From the NCBI RefSeq assembly GCF_000576635.1, contig NZ_AVFL01000008.1, positions 124,001 to 188,000 on the forward strand: DNA of 64,000 bases, in the 5' to 3' direction. Below the pieces are notes generated by a model that saw only the letters and a list, made by a program, of their open reading frames with translations, made no database searches and was not told the DNA's origin. The DNA is from Skermanella stibiiresistens SB22 (GTDB taxonomy: Bacteria > Pseudomonadota > Alphaproteobacteria > Azospirillales > Azospirillaceae). The position numbers and the translations under genes are program-made. Below are positions 49,255 through 57,778 of the stretch, in pieces; position 1 is the stretch's first letter, and every line of letters begins with the position of its first letter.

Positions 49255-49704
49255 ATGGCCGCGAGACTTGATCAAGGCGACGACGATCTCGCTGAATCGC
49301 ACGAGATCAACGTCACGCCCTTCATCGACGTGATCCTCGTCCTGCTGATCATCTTCATGGTCGCGGCGCCGCTCGCCACCGTCGACGTGCCGGTGGACCT
49401 GCCCTCCTCGACCGCGAAACCCCAGCCCAAGCCGGACAAGCCGCTATACTTGACGGTCCAGTCGGACCTGTCCCTGATGATCGGTGACGAGCCGCTGGGC
49501 GACGCCCCGCTGAAGGCGGCGCTCGACCGCGTCACCGCCAACGACCATGACCAGCGCGTCTTCCTGAGGGCGGACAAGACGGTCGATTATGGCGACCTGA
49601 TGGGCGTCATGAACGAGTTGCGCGCGGCCGGATACCTGAAGATCGCCCTCGTGGGGCTTGAAGGCGTTCCGACACCACCGGCAGCGGCCCCCGTTCGACC
49701 ATGA
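49255..49704 (+). CDS. exbD: ExbD, TonB-system energising subunit
   Basis: A 149-residue protein with one N-terminal helix (VTPFIDVILVLLIIFMVAAP) containing the essential Asp, and a periplasmic domain. ESHEINVTPFIDV is the family start. ATG 49255 lies 4 nt after the exbB stop; the frame extends upstream into exbB but that part is not conserved. The stop overlaps the tonB start (ATGA). Confidence 0.95.
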   Translation: MAARLDQGDDDLAESHEINVTPFIDVILVLLIIFMVAAPLATVDVPVDLPSSTAKPQPKPDKPLYLTVQSDLSLMIGDEPLGDAPLKAALDRVTANDHDQRVFLRADKTVDYGDLMGVMNELRAAGYLKIALVGLEGVPTPPAAAPVRP

Positions 49705-50519
49705 GTTCCGATACCCTGCGTTGGGGCCTGAGCGCCGGTTTCGTGCTGGCGCTGCACGCCGGCGTGCTGGTCGGCGTCCTCGCCCTCGACACCCCGCCTC
49801 CACCGGCGGAGATCGCCGGGCCGGTCCTGATCGACCTGCCGCCCGAGCCGCCCGCTCCCGAGCCAGCGGCGGAGGAACCCACGCCCGAACCGCCACCACC
49901 GGAGCCGCCGCCTCCCCCTCCGGAACCGCCACTACCGGAGCCGCCACCCCCAGAGCCGCCACCGCCCGAGCCCGAACCCCCTCCGCCGGAGCCACCGCCC
50001 CCGGAACCGCCGCCGGAAGTGGAGCCACCGCCCCAGGTCGAGCCGGAGGTGGCCCTGCCCGACGTGACGCCGCCAAAGCCCCCGCCGCCGAAACCACCGC
50101 CGCCACGCCCTCGGCCGGTCGTCCAACCGCGTCCGCCCGAACCGGCGCCCCCCGCGCCCCCCCCTCCTCCAGCGGCGGTGGCCCAGGCGGAACCGGCGCC
50201 CGCTCCTCCCAGGGCGGTGGCCCAGTCATCGGTGATGCCGACATTCCAGCAGCGGCTGCTTCAGCATCTGGATCGGCATAAGCGCTATCCGCAGGCCTCC
50301 CAGCGCCGCCGCCAGCAGGGTACCGCCATGCTGCGTTTCACCATGGACGCCGAGGGCAACGTGCTGTCCTACCGGCTGGAACGGTCATCCGGCCATGAAG
50401 CCCTCGACGAGGAGGTGCTGGCGATGATCCAGCGCTCCCAGCCGCTGCCCAGGATCCCGGCGGATCTCGGCCGCGACCGGCTGGAACTGGTCGTGCCGGT
50501 GCAGTTCTCGCTACGCTGA
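49701..50519 (+). CDS. tonB: TonB, energy-transducing protein
   Basis: A 272-residue protein with an N-terminal membrane anchor (LSAGFVLALHAGVLVGVLAL), a very long proline-rich spacer (about residues 32-175, Glu-Pro repeats changing to Lys/Arg-Pro repeats), and a C-terminal TonB domain (RLLQHLDRHKRYPQAS, GTAMLRFTMDAEGNVLSYRL, HEALDEEVLAMIQRS). The anionic-to-cationic change in the spacer is typical of TonB. It completes the exbB-exbD-tonB operon. Its last 9 bp overlap the convergent glycosyltransferase gene. Confidence 0.94.
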   Translation: MSSDTLRWGLSAGFVLALHAGVLVGVLALDTPPPPAEIAGPVLIDLPPEPPAPEPAAEEPTPEPPPPEPPPPPPEPPLPEPPPPEPPPPEPEPPPPEPPPPEPPPEVEPPPQVEPEVALPDVTPPKPPPPKPPPPRPRPVVQPRPPEPAPPAPPPPPAAVAQAEPAPAPPRAVAQSSVMPTFQQRLLQHLDRHKRYPQASQRRRQQGTAMLRFTMDAEGNVLSYRLERSSGHEALDEEVLAMIQRSQPLPRIPADLGRDRLELVVPVQFSLR

Positions 50520-52730
50520 GTGGCTTTCCAGAACCGACACCAGCGCCTCGACGGCGCTGGTGTCGTGGAAGGCTTTCGGCGCCGCTTGGCGTACCGCGTG
50601 ACGCATGTCGGCGCGGAACCGGCGGTCACGGCCCAAACGCGCGGCGATCTCGACATAGTCGTCCCGCGAGTCCGCGATTGTATCGCGAATGCCGATCATC
50701 TCCAGGATGCCGGCGGAGTGCCGCTGGCGCATCAGGAGACCCGGCAGGGTGACGATGGGCAGGCCATGGGGCAACGCCTCCAGCGCCGTGTTGTGGCCGG
50801 ACCAGGACGGGTTGTCGAGAAAGACATCCGTCAAGCCGGCGACCGCGTTGAACCGCGCGTGGTCCATCTGGGGCAGGAAGCGGCAATGGCGGTCCGCCTC
50901 CAGTCCGGCGCGGGCGAAGGCCTTGGTCAATCTCTGGCGGAAGATCAAAGCGACGCGCGGGGCCGGCATGTAGTCGATGAACAGGAACAGCGCTGTTGGC
51001 AGCCTCGCCGCGATTTGGACGAACAAGTCGTCGTCATCCGGCAAGTATTTGAACAGCGATTGGCAGCACCAAAACACCGGCGCGTCGTCCGGCAAGCCGA
51101 TGTCGGCGCGGCTCAGCGGCACCACCGGCGGATCGAGCGGGCGGTAGGCGTAGCTGAGGTTGGGCAGACGGACCAGCGTCTCGCGATAATGGGACTGGCC
51201 GTCCGGCGGCTCCATCAGAGCCGAACTCAGGTACAGATCCATGGTCGGCAACCCCGTCGTCACGGGATGGCCGGTCGACATCGCCTGGACCGGCGCCAGC
51301 CGAAGGCAGGCCAGCCGGGCGGCCATGGGATCCATGCCGACATCGCCGAAGATCAGCGCGTCCAGATCATCGCGCCGGATCGCCTCGGCCCAAGCCTCGA
51401 CGGTGCCGAGGCCGCGGCGGAACGCCTTGGAAAGACCGGCGAAGCGATCCGTCTCGTCGTCCCGACCGCTCCCGGTGTGGTAGCAGAACAACTCGACGCG
51501 GGCGGGATCGAAGCCATCGGCCCAGCCACGCAAGGAAACGTTGACCGCCGAATGGCGGCCGATGTGACCGGCGACGAAGCCGACGCGGAGCAGGCCGCCA
51601 TTCCGACGGCGCGGCGCCAGGGGCTTGGTGAGGTCGGGGTGCCGTTCCGCCATGAGGCCGGAGATCAGGTCGCCGTAGATGACTTGGAGCTCCAGGTCGT
51701 CCCGCCCCTGGTAGGCTAGATAGAAGGGCTGGCTGCCGCCGACGGCTCCGGCGGCGGTGAAGCGCTCCGCCGCTGGGGCGTTGCCGTAGTGGTCGGCCAG
51801 CTCCGTCAGCCGACGGGTATAATTCTCGCGCGCGCGGTCGATCTCGCTCCTGTCCCGGTAGATGATCGGCAGTTCGGCGAAGCAGCGGCGGAACCTCGCC
51901 GCCGCGTTCATCGGGTCCAGCGTGAGCGCCCGGCCGAAGCAGCGGCGCGCCTCGTCATGGCGCGCCAGTTCCTGGAGCGCGTTGCCCAAGGTGGCGTGGG
52001 CAACCCCCTGCGCGGGATCCGCCGCCAGCGCCGCGCGATAGCGCGAGGCGGCCTCGGCGGGCCGCCCGGCCGAGAGCGCCTGATTGCCCAGCAGGAGATG
52101 CGCCTCGGCCAGATCCGGCGCCCGCGCCAGCGCGGCGTGGCACAGTCCGGCGGCGTCCTCGGCCGCGCCATCCTCCTGGAGCAGCGCCGCGGCCGCCAGC
52201 ATCGCGTCGATGTCGCCGGGGCATGACCGAAGCACCTTGCCGTAGCGATCCGCCGCCGCCGCCCGATCGCCCATCCGCTTCAGCAAATTGCCGAGGGTCA
52301 GTCCCAACCCGGCATGATCCGGGACCTGGATCAGCGCCCGCCGGCAAACCGCCGCGGCGGATTCCAGCGCGCCAAGCCCCTGCAAGGCGCCGACCAGCAC
52401 CAGCGCCGCTGCGGCGTTCCCCGGGTCGGTTTCGACCACGGACTGGATCACGTCGCGCGCCTCGCCGAACCGCTTCAGATCGGACAGGAGGGCGGCCCGG
52501 TTGAGCGCCACCGTCGGATGGCGGGGCGACAACGTGTCCGCATGGTCGAGGGCCACCAGCGCGCCGGCCAAATCGCCCAGGCGGCGCAGGGCCGCGGCGA
52601 GATTGTTGTGGAGAATGAAGTCGTCCGGTTCCTGCGCGATGGCGCGGCGGTAGATCGCGACCGCCTCCACCAGCCGCCCCAGCGCCATGGCGGACCGGGC
52701 GGCTTCGTCTGTCGCGGCGGGTTCAAACAT
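50511..52730 (-). CDS. TPR protein with O-GlcNAc-transferase-like (SPINDLY) C-terminal domain
   Basis: A 739-residue cytosolic protein. Residues about 15-310 form seven or more tetratricopeptide repeats (AVAIYRRAIAQEPDD, AASRYRAALAADPAQG, EARRCFGRALTLDP). From about 380 comes a GT41-like domain: LRVGFVAGHIGRHSAVNV, PVQAMSTGHPVTTG, and FLDNPSWSGHNTALEALPHGLPIVTLPG, where the last segment binds the nucleotide sugar in OGT. It probably glycosylates proteins, but the acceptor is unknown. It is alone, convergent with tonB. Confidence 0.9.
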   Translation of the reverse strand: MFEPAATDEAARSAMALGRLVEAVAIYRRAIAQEPDDFILHNNLAAALRRLGDLAGALVALDHADTLSPRHPTVALNRAALLSDLKRFGEARDVIQSVVETDPGNAAAALVLVGALQGLGALESAAAVCRRALIQVPDHAGLGLTLGNLLKRMGDRAAAADRYGKVLRSCPGDIDAMLAAAALLQEDGAAEDAAGLCHAALARAPDLAEAHLLLGNQALSAGRPAEAASRYRAALAADPAQGVAHATLGNALQELARHDEARRCFGRALTLDPMNAAARFRRCFAELPIIYRDRSEIDRARENYTRRLTELADHYGNAPAAERFTAAGAVGGSQPFYLAYQGRDDLELQVIYGDLISGLMAERHPDLTKPLAPRRRNGGLLRVGFVAGHIGRHSAVNVSLRGWADGFDPARVELFCYHTGSGRDDETDRFAGLSKAFRRGLGTVEAWAEAIRRDDLDALIFGDVGMDPMAARLACLRLAPVQAMSTGHPVTTGLPTMDLYLSSALMEPPDGQSHYRETLVRLPNLSYAYRPLDPPVVPLSRADIGLPDDAPVFWCCQSLFKYLPDDDDLFVQIAARLPTALFLFIDYMPAPRVALIFRQRLTKAFARAGLEADRHCRFLPQMDHARFNAVAGLTDVFLDNPSWSGHNTALEALPHGLPIVTLPGLLMRQRHSAGILEMIGIRDTIADSRDDYVEIAARLGRDRRFRADMRHAVRQAAPKAFHDTSAVEALVSVLESHSA

Positions 52731-52928
52731 CGCTTCCCGGCAGGCTCGATTCGATGGGGTGTTTCCCCTTCGACCGTAATGCTCCCTCCCCTTTCGGACA
52801 ACATAAACCGATCGGGACAGCGGAGCTTACCCGTCCGTTCAACCAATCGATCATGTCACTAACCGTTTTTTCACCAGACCTGCACGACCCTTGCTCCTGG
52901 TGTTGATCAGTGGAATCGGGTTGCTCAG

Positions 52929-54134
52929 ATGGAATGGCTTCGAAACCGGCTGGGGCGGGCTTCGACGGGCATGATGAGGGGATTGGCCGGCGGAGTGGTG
53001 GCGGCGATCCTGATGACATCCGCCTCCGGAACGGCGGGAACGCCGGCGGCGAAACCGACGATGTGGATCGAACCGGCGACGCCCGAACAACCGGCGCTTG
53101 GGCCTCGCCGCGCGGTGGGAGCGGTGATCTGGGTCCATGGTTTGTCGCTCAATGACGAAGACTCGCGGGCCCCGACTCCCCCCTATGTCAAGAGCCTGGG
53201 GGAACAGGGCTGGGACACCTTCCGCCTAAACCGGCTGCGCGAGGCGGACAGCCTGGAAGGCACCGGCGCCAGGCTGGCCAAGGCGGCGCGCGACCTGCGG
53301 GCGCAGGGTTACAAGAGCATCGGCATCGCGGGACAGAGCTTCGGCGCCTTCGCGGCGCTGGTGGCGGCGTCGGAGGACGGGGTCGCCGACGCGGTCATCG
53401 CGACCGCGCCGGCCGCCTATGGCAGCTTCACCGACTCGTTCGCCACGTGGCGGGCGAACTCGACCGAACTCTACCGCCTGCTCCGCCGTGTCGGATCGAC
53501 GCGGCTGATGATGGTGTTCTTCCACGGCGACGGCTACGATCCCGGCGGCCGGGGCGACATGTCCCGCGTCATCCTGTCCGGCCGCGCGGTCCACGACCTG
53601 ATCATCGACCAACCCGCCGACCTGATCGGCCATTCGGCGGCGTCCAGCGGGTTGTTCGCGCGCCGGTTCGCCGGGTGCATCGGCCGCTTCATCGTGGGGG
53701 AGATCCGCACCCCGGCGGACGAGGCGACGTGCGAGACTTCGTGGGGACGCCGCCCCAGCGCCGACCTGGGCGATGGCGGGACCGGCGCCCGGTTCGGCGC
53801 GACCCTGGCCGCCACCAAGCCAGCCGTCAGCGCCGACCTCGCGGGGTCATGGTATGGCTTCTATCGCAATGGCCGCGAGGTGATGCTGAACGTCGAACGG
53901 CTGGACGGTGAGCGTGTCGTCGCCAGCTATCTGCTGGGATCGGGGTTGATGGCTCAGGAGCAGCCCGAGGCGACCCGTCGGGTGGGCTCGTTCGCCAACG
54001 GTGAACTCGTGTTCGATGAGCCCGCGCTGAACCCGCTGCGCTTCCGCATCCGCGCGGACGGCACGCTGGCCGGCACATGGCAGGCACGTGACGGCGGCGC
54101 CACCTTGGACACGGTGCTCAAGCGCATGCCGTGA
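52929..54134 (+). CDS. Exported alpha/beta hydrolase with C-terminal beta-rich domain
   Basis: A 401-residue protein, not assigned to a named family. A hydrophobic N-terminus (about 15-37) looks like a signal peptide or anchor. The hydrolase core has the oxyanion strand VIWVHGLS near residue 66, the nucleophile elbow IAGQSFGAFAAL near 136 and a candidate His in LIGHSAASS. Residues about 295-401 (LAGSWYGFYRNGREVMLNV, GTWQARDGG) form a separate beta-rich unit, lipocalin-like or carbohydrate-binding in appearance. The substrate is unknown. The ribosome site before ATG 52929 is weak. Confidence 0.78.
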   Translation: MEWLRNRLGRASTGMMRGLAGGVVAAILMTSASGTAGTPAAKPTMWIEPATPEQPALGPRRAVGAVIWVHGLSLNDEDSRAPTPPYVKSLGEQGWDTFRLNRLREADSLEGTGARLAKAARDLRAQGYKSIGIAGQSFGAFAALVAASEDGVADAVIATAPAAYGSFTDSFATWRANSTELYRLLRRVGSTRLMMVFFHGDGYDPGGRGDMSRVILSGRAVHDLIIDQPADLIGHSAASSGLFARRFAGCIGRFIVGEIRTPADEATCETSWGRRPSADLGDGGTGARFGATLAATKPAVSADLAGSWYGFYRNGREVMLNVERLDGERVVASYLLGSGLMAQEQPEATRRVGSFANGELVFDEPALNPLRFRIRADGTLAGTWQARDGGATLDTVLKRMP

Positions 54135-54245
54135 CCGTCCGGACAACCGTCGTCCAATTTTCCCATCACTCGCGCCGCGTTATGGTTTATCCATGCCCGG
54201 AGGAAACCAGTCAACGAAGCGGCGCCGGAACGAGCCGGCGCGGGG

Positions 54246-55382
54246 ATGGAAAAAATGAAGGCCAAAGCGGCGGTTCTCCACGAGATCGGGCTTCCCCGCC
54301 CCTATGCCGACAGCAAACCCCTCCACATCGAGGAGATCGATCTGGCACCCCCCGGACGGGGGGAATTGCTGGTCAGGATCAAGGCGGCCGGCCTGTGCCA
54401 CTCCGACCTGTCCGTCATCAACGGCGATCGTCCCCGGCCGATGCCGATGGCCCTTGGCCACGAGGCGGCGGGTATCGTCGAGGAAGTCGGCGAGGGCGTC
54501 GGCGACTTCCAGGTCGGCGACCACGTGGCGCTGGTCTTCGTCCCAAGCTGTGGTCTGTGCGGACCCTGTTCGGAGGGACGGCCCGCCCTGTGCGAGCCGG
54601 GAGCCGCGGCGAACGGCGCGGGTACGCTCTTGGGCGGCGGCATGCGGATCACCGGTCCGCAAGGCAAGCCGGTCCATCACCACGTCGGCGTCTCGGCCTT
54701 CGCGGAGTTCGCCGTCGTCTCGGCTCGCTCGGCCGTCAAGATCGACGAGACGATCCCATTCGACGAGGCGGCGCTGTTCGGTTGCGCCGTGCTGACCGGC
54801 GTCGGCGCCGTGGTCAACACCGCCAAGGTCTTCGCCGGAGCCAGCGTCGCGGTGATCGGGCTGGGCGGCGTCGGCCTGAACGCGATGCTGGGCTGCATCA
54901 TGGCCGGGGCCGACCGCGTCGTCGCCATCGACATGATCGACCGCAAGCTCGATCTGGCGCGCCAGCTGGGCGCGACCGACGTCTTCAACGCCGGCGCTCC
55001 CGATGTGGAGGCACGGATCAAGGAGCTGACCGGCGGCGGCGTCGATTACGCGTTCGAGATGGCGGGATCGGCGCCGGCCCTGGAAATGGCGTACCGAATC
55101 ACCCGGCGCGGCGGCACCACCGTGTCGTCGGGGCTGGCGAACCCGACCAAGATGATGTCGATCCCGGCGGTGTCCCTGGTGGGCGAGGAGCGGACGCTCA
55201 AGGGCAGCTACCTGGGAGGCGGCGTGCCGAAGCGCGACATTCCCCGCTATATCCGCCTGTTCAAGAAGGGCAAGCTGCCGGTCGACGCGCTGATGAGCGA
55301 ACGGATCAGGCTGGACGAGATCAACGAGGCCTTCGACAAGCTGGCCGACGGCACCGCCGTGCGTCAGTTGGTCATGTTCTAG
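54246..55382 (+). CDS. Zinc-dependent alcohol dehydrogenase family protein
   Basis: A 378-residue medium-chain dehydrogenase. The catalytic zinc site is CHSD (Cys in AAGLCHSDL) and GHEAAGIVEEVG. The structural zinc cysteines are in CGLCGPCSEGRPALC. The Rossmann NAD motif is VIGLGGVGLNAML near residue 203, with VAIDMIDRKL after it. The substrate could be a primary alcohol or an S-hydroxymethylglutathione-like adduct; the sequence does not decide. ATG 54246 or 54255 is the start. It is monocistronic, followed by a GC hairpin at 55408-55425. Confidence 0.9.
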   Translation: MEKMKAKAAVLHEIGLPRPYADSKPLHIEEIDLAPPGRGELLVRIKAAGLCHSDLSVINGDRPRPMPMALGHEAAGIVEEVGEGVGDFQVGDHVALVFVPSCGLCGPCSEGRPALCEPGAAANGAGTLLGGGMRITGPQGKPVHHHVGVSAFAEFAVVSARSAVKIDETIPFDEAALFGCAVLTGVGAVVNTAKVFAGASVAVIGLGGVGLNAMLGCIMAGADRVVAIDMIDRKLDLARQLGATDVFNAGAPDVEARIKELTGGGVDYAFEMAGSAPALEMAYRITRRGGTTVSSGLANPTKMMSIPAVSLVGEERTLKGSYLGGGVPKRDIPRYIRLFKKGKLPVDALMSERIRLDEINEAFDKLADGTAVRQLVMF

Positions 55383-55840
55383 GTCCGATCGCTGCGGGAG
55401 ATTGAAAGCCGCGAGCCGGCGCGGCCTCCGGTCTCCAGCGGCGACGCCCGCGCTTTAGGCAGGTGCCGTCCGAATGGCCAGGACGGCCCTGGATTCTCAC
55501 CGCCCCGTCAACGATGACAAGCGGTGAAACAGCCGCCACGCCGGTTGGCCCGAGCCTTGCGGGATGTCCGGCTGTGGTCCATCACAGCTGGGGATTCTTC
55601 AAGCGGTGGGAATGACGAACGCGCCGTCGCTCCGGATCGGCGACCGCGGTGTCGCTGGACGCGGACGAGCGGCCACAAGCGGATACCAACGAAAAACACA
55701 ATTGGCCGCTAATGACGGCCGGGACACTCTCTGTCCCGCCTCATGGCTTGAAAGGAGCACTCGACAATCCTGTCGCAGGCTCCTGATAGCCCTCGAATTG
55801 GGTCCAGGGAACGCTTATTTCTGTGACCGAAGGGGGACTG
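55383..55840. other. Intergenic region with hairpins, no gene assigned
   Basis: About 458 bp between the alcohol dehydrogenase and PPP-phosphatase genes. It has GCCGCG-6-CGCGGC (55408-55425), GCCGTCC-9-GGACGGC (55465-55487) and GGGACA-5-TGTCCC near 55720-55737. The first may terminate the dehydrogenase transcript. Short open frames on the plus strand lack ribosome sites and resemble nothing known. A structured RNA is possible but no known class was recognised. Confidence 0.5.
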
Positions 55841-56629
55841 ATGAGCGTACCGGAAAGATCAAGCAACGTGGTGTTGAGTTTTCTGCGCAAGCGCCAGGAG
55901 GCTGAGCAGATCGCGGCGACGGTGCCAAAGGGTATCCGCGTCTATGCCATCGGCGACATCCATGGCCGCGCGGACCTGTTGATGCGCCTGCACGACATGG
56001 TGATCGAGGATGCCAAGGCGTCGCCGGGGCCAGTCAACTACCTGGTCTACCTGGGCGATTACGTTGATAGGGGCCTGCATTCGCGCCAAGTGATCGACCT
56101 GATGATCGGTGGGCCGCCGCCGACCTTCGGTTCGGTCCATCTGCGCGGCAACCACGAGGCCACCTTCCAGGAATTCCTGAACAATCCCTCCGTGGGTCCG
56201 GGTTGGTTCAAGTTCGGCGGGCTTGCGACGCTTCACAGCTATGGCATCCAAATTCCGTCGGGACTGACGCCCGAGGAACGCGTCTCCTACGGCCAGCAGG
56301 AATTGCGGCGGGTGATCCCGCCCTCGCATGTCAGCTTCCTAAACCACCTGCGTCCGAGCCTGACCATCGGCGACTACTTCTTCACGCACGCGGGCATCCG
56401 CCCGGGCGTGGCGCTGAACCGTCAGCAGAAGGACGACATGATGTGGATCAGGGACGATTTCCTGAACTCCACCGTCGATCACGGCAAGGTGGTGGTCCAC
56501 GGCCACACGATCTGCGACCTACCGGAAGTCCGCAACAACCGCATCGGCATCGACACCGGAGCCTATGCCAGCGGACACCTGACCTGCCTGGTGCTCGAGG
56601 GAGACCGCCGCCGCTTCCTGGCGACGTGA
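55841..56629 (+). CDS. PPP-family serine/threonine (or bis-phosphate) phosphatase
   Basis: A 262-residue metallophosphatase with the full PPP signature: IGDIHGRADLL near residue 37, LGDYVDRGLHSRQVID near 69, HLRGNHEATF near 97, and HAGIRPGV and VVHGHT towards the end. Bacterial members act as PrpA/PrpB-like protein phosphatases or diadenosine-tetraphosphatase-like enzymes. ATG 55841 follows GAAGGGGGACTG; an upstream GTG at 55823 is in frame. No kinase gene is adjacent. Confidence 0.88.
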   Translation: MSVPERSSNVVLSFLRKRQEAEQIAATVPKGIRVYAIGDIHGRADLLMRLHDMVIEDAKASPGPVNYLVYLGDYVDRGLHSRQVIDLMIGGPPPTFGSVHLRGNHEATFQEFLNNPSVGPGWFKFGGLATLHSYGIQIPSGLTPEERVSYGQQELRRVIPPSHVSFLNHLRPSLTIGDYFFTHAGIRPGVALNRQQKDDMMWIRDDFLNSTVDHGKVVVHGHTICDLPEVRNNRIGIDTGAYASGHLTCLVLEGDRRRFLAT

Positions 56630-56667
56630 GGTCTCCCCCGCGCGGGTCTCCAGGGCTTCACCGAGGA

Positions 56668-57153
56668 TCAGTCGCGGAAGTTGATGTACTGCAGGGGCTG
56701 TTCGATCTTCAGACCCTTGACCAGCGCTATCGCGCCCTGGAGATCATCGATCTTCTTGCCCTGGACACGAAGCTCGTCGCCCTGGATCGACGCCTGGACC
56801 TTCATTTTGCTGTCCTTGATCGCCTTGGTGATCTGCTTGGCGAGATCCTTGTCGATTCCCTGCTTGACGGTGATGACCTGTCGCACGCTGTCGCCCGCCG
56901 CCTTTTCCGGCTTGCCATAGTCCAGGGCTCCGGGATCGAGCTTGCGCCGGGTGAAATGGACGACGAGCAGTTCGTGCATCTGCTTGAGCTTGAGATCGTC
57001 GTCGGCCAGGAGGGTCAACTCGTTCTCCTTGCGCTCGATCGAGCAGCGCGACCCCTTGAAGTCGTAGCGCTGGCCAATCTCGCGGGTCACCCCGTCAAGC
57101 GCGTTGTCCACCTCGGAAATCTCGGTCTTGGATACGATATCGAACGTCGGCAT
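56668..57153 (-). CDS. yajQ: YajQ-family nucleotide-binding protein
   Basis: A 161-residue protein with the family start MPTFDIVSKTEISEVDNAL and RYDFKGSRCSIE, ending LQYINFRD. YajQ proteins bind nucleotides and c-di-GMP in some species (the XC_3703 type) and act with transcription factors. ATG 57153 begins the conserved part; the longer open frame upstream is not conserved. It is divergent from the small protein gene at 57299. Confidence 0.95.
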   Translation of the reverse strand: MPTFDIVSKTEISEVDNALDGVTREIGQRYDFKGSRCSIERKENELTLLADDDLKLKQMHELLVVHFTRRKLDPGALDYGKPEKAAGDSVRQVITVKQGIDKDLAKQITKAIKDSKMKVQASIQGDELRVQGKKIDDLQGAIALVKGLKIEQPLQYINFRD

Positions 57154-57298
57154 GGCCCACTCTTGTGCTGGCGGATTTGACGCGACCCTAGCATGCTCGC
57201 CGGGAAACACCAGACGGCGCTCGATGTTGAAAGAAAGTCGGACCGCCACACCTATACAGCCGACGCGCCGCCGGCTTGCCATCATCGGAGACCCAGGA

Positions 57299-57778
57299 AT
57301 GCCCCATCTCGACCGCGACAGCTTCATCGCCCTGCTCGACCGCCTCGGCGATCCCGACGAGACGGAGGCTCTGGCGAGCGCCCGCGAGATCGATCGGCGT
57401 GTCCGGGCGAGCGGGATGGGCTGGAACGATCTGCTGGTGCCGCCGCCGGGGACCTCCGTGGGAGCCCTGGACGACGACTATCACGGGACCTTCACCGACG
57501 ACGACCCACTCTACGTGGCGCCGCGCAGACGCGCCAACGGGTATGCCGATGACATGGTCCTGATCGACGGGTTGCTGGCGGACGAGACGCTGGGCGAGAC
57601 GACCCGGCAGGAGTTGATGGATCTGAAAAACGACATCGCCGAGGGCGAGTTCACCGACATGGACTCGAAGTACCTCCGCGACCTGCACGCGCGTTTGACA
57701 CCTCGTCACACCGCCTCGACGCCCAGCACGGTGGGAACGATGTCGGAGACCCGCTCGAACAGCGCCACGGACGCGTGA
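57299..57778 (+). CDS. Conserved-looking hypothetical protein, 159 residues
   Basis: The function is not recognised. The N-terminal half (DSFIALLDRLGDPDETEALASAREI, then ASGMGWNDLLVPP) reads like a helical unit seen in several phage and plasmid proteins, where repeated short helices end in a W-x-D/N motif. The C-terminal half is acidic and ends in a Ser/Thr-rich tail. ATG 57299 follows CCAGGA. Its last 73 bp overlap the end of the minus-strand HAD gene, which is unusually long for convergent genes. The gene call is therefore moderate. Confidence 0.55.
   Translation: MPHLDRDSFIALLDRLGDPDETEALASAREIDRRVRASGMGWNDLLVPPPGTSVGALDDDYHGTFTDDDPLYVAPRRRANGYADDMVLIDGLLADETLGETTRQELMDLKNDIAEGEFTDMDSKYLRDLHARLTPRHTASTPSTVGTMSETRSNSATDA

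Noticed and set aside
55524-55905. Two short plus-strand frames before the PPP phosphatase gene
   Set aside because: There are no ribosome sites, no family resemblance, and one runs into the real gene in another frame.
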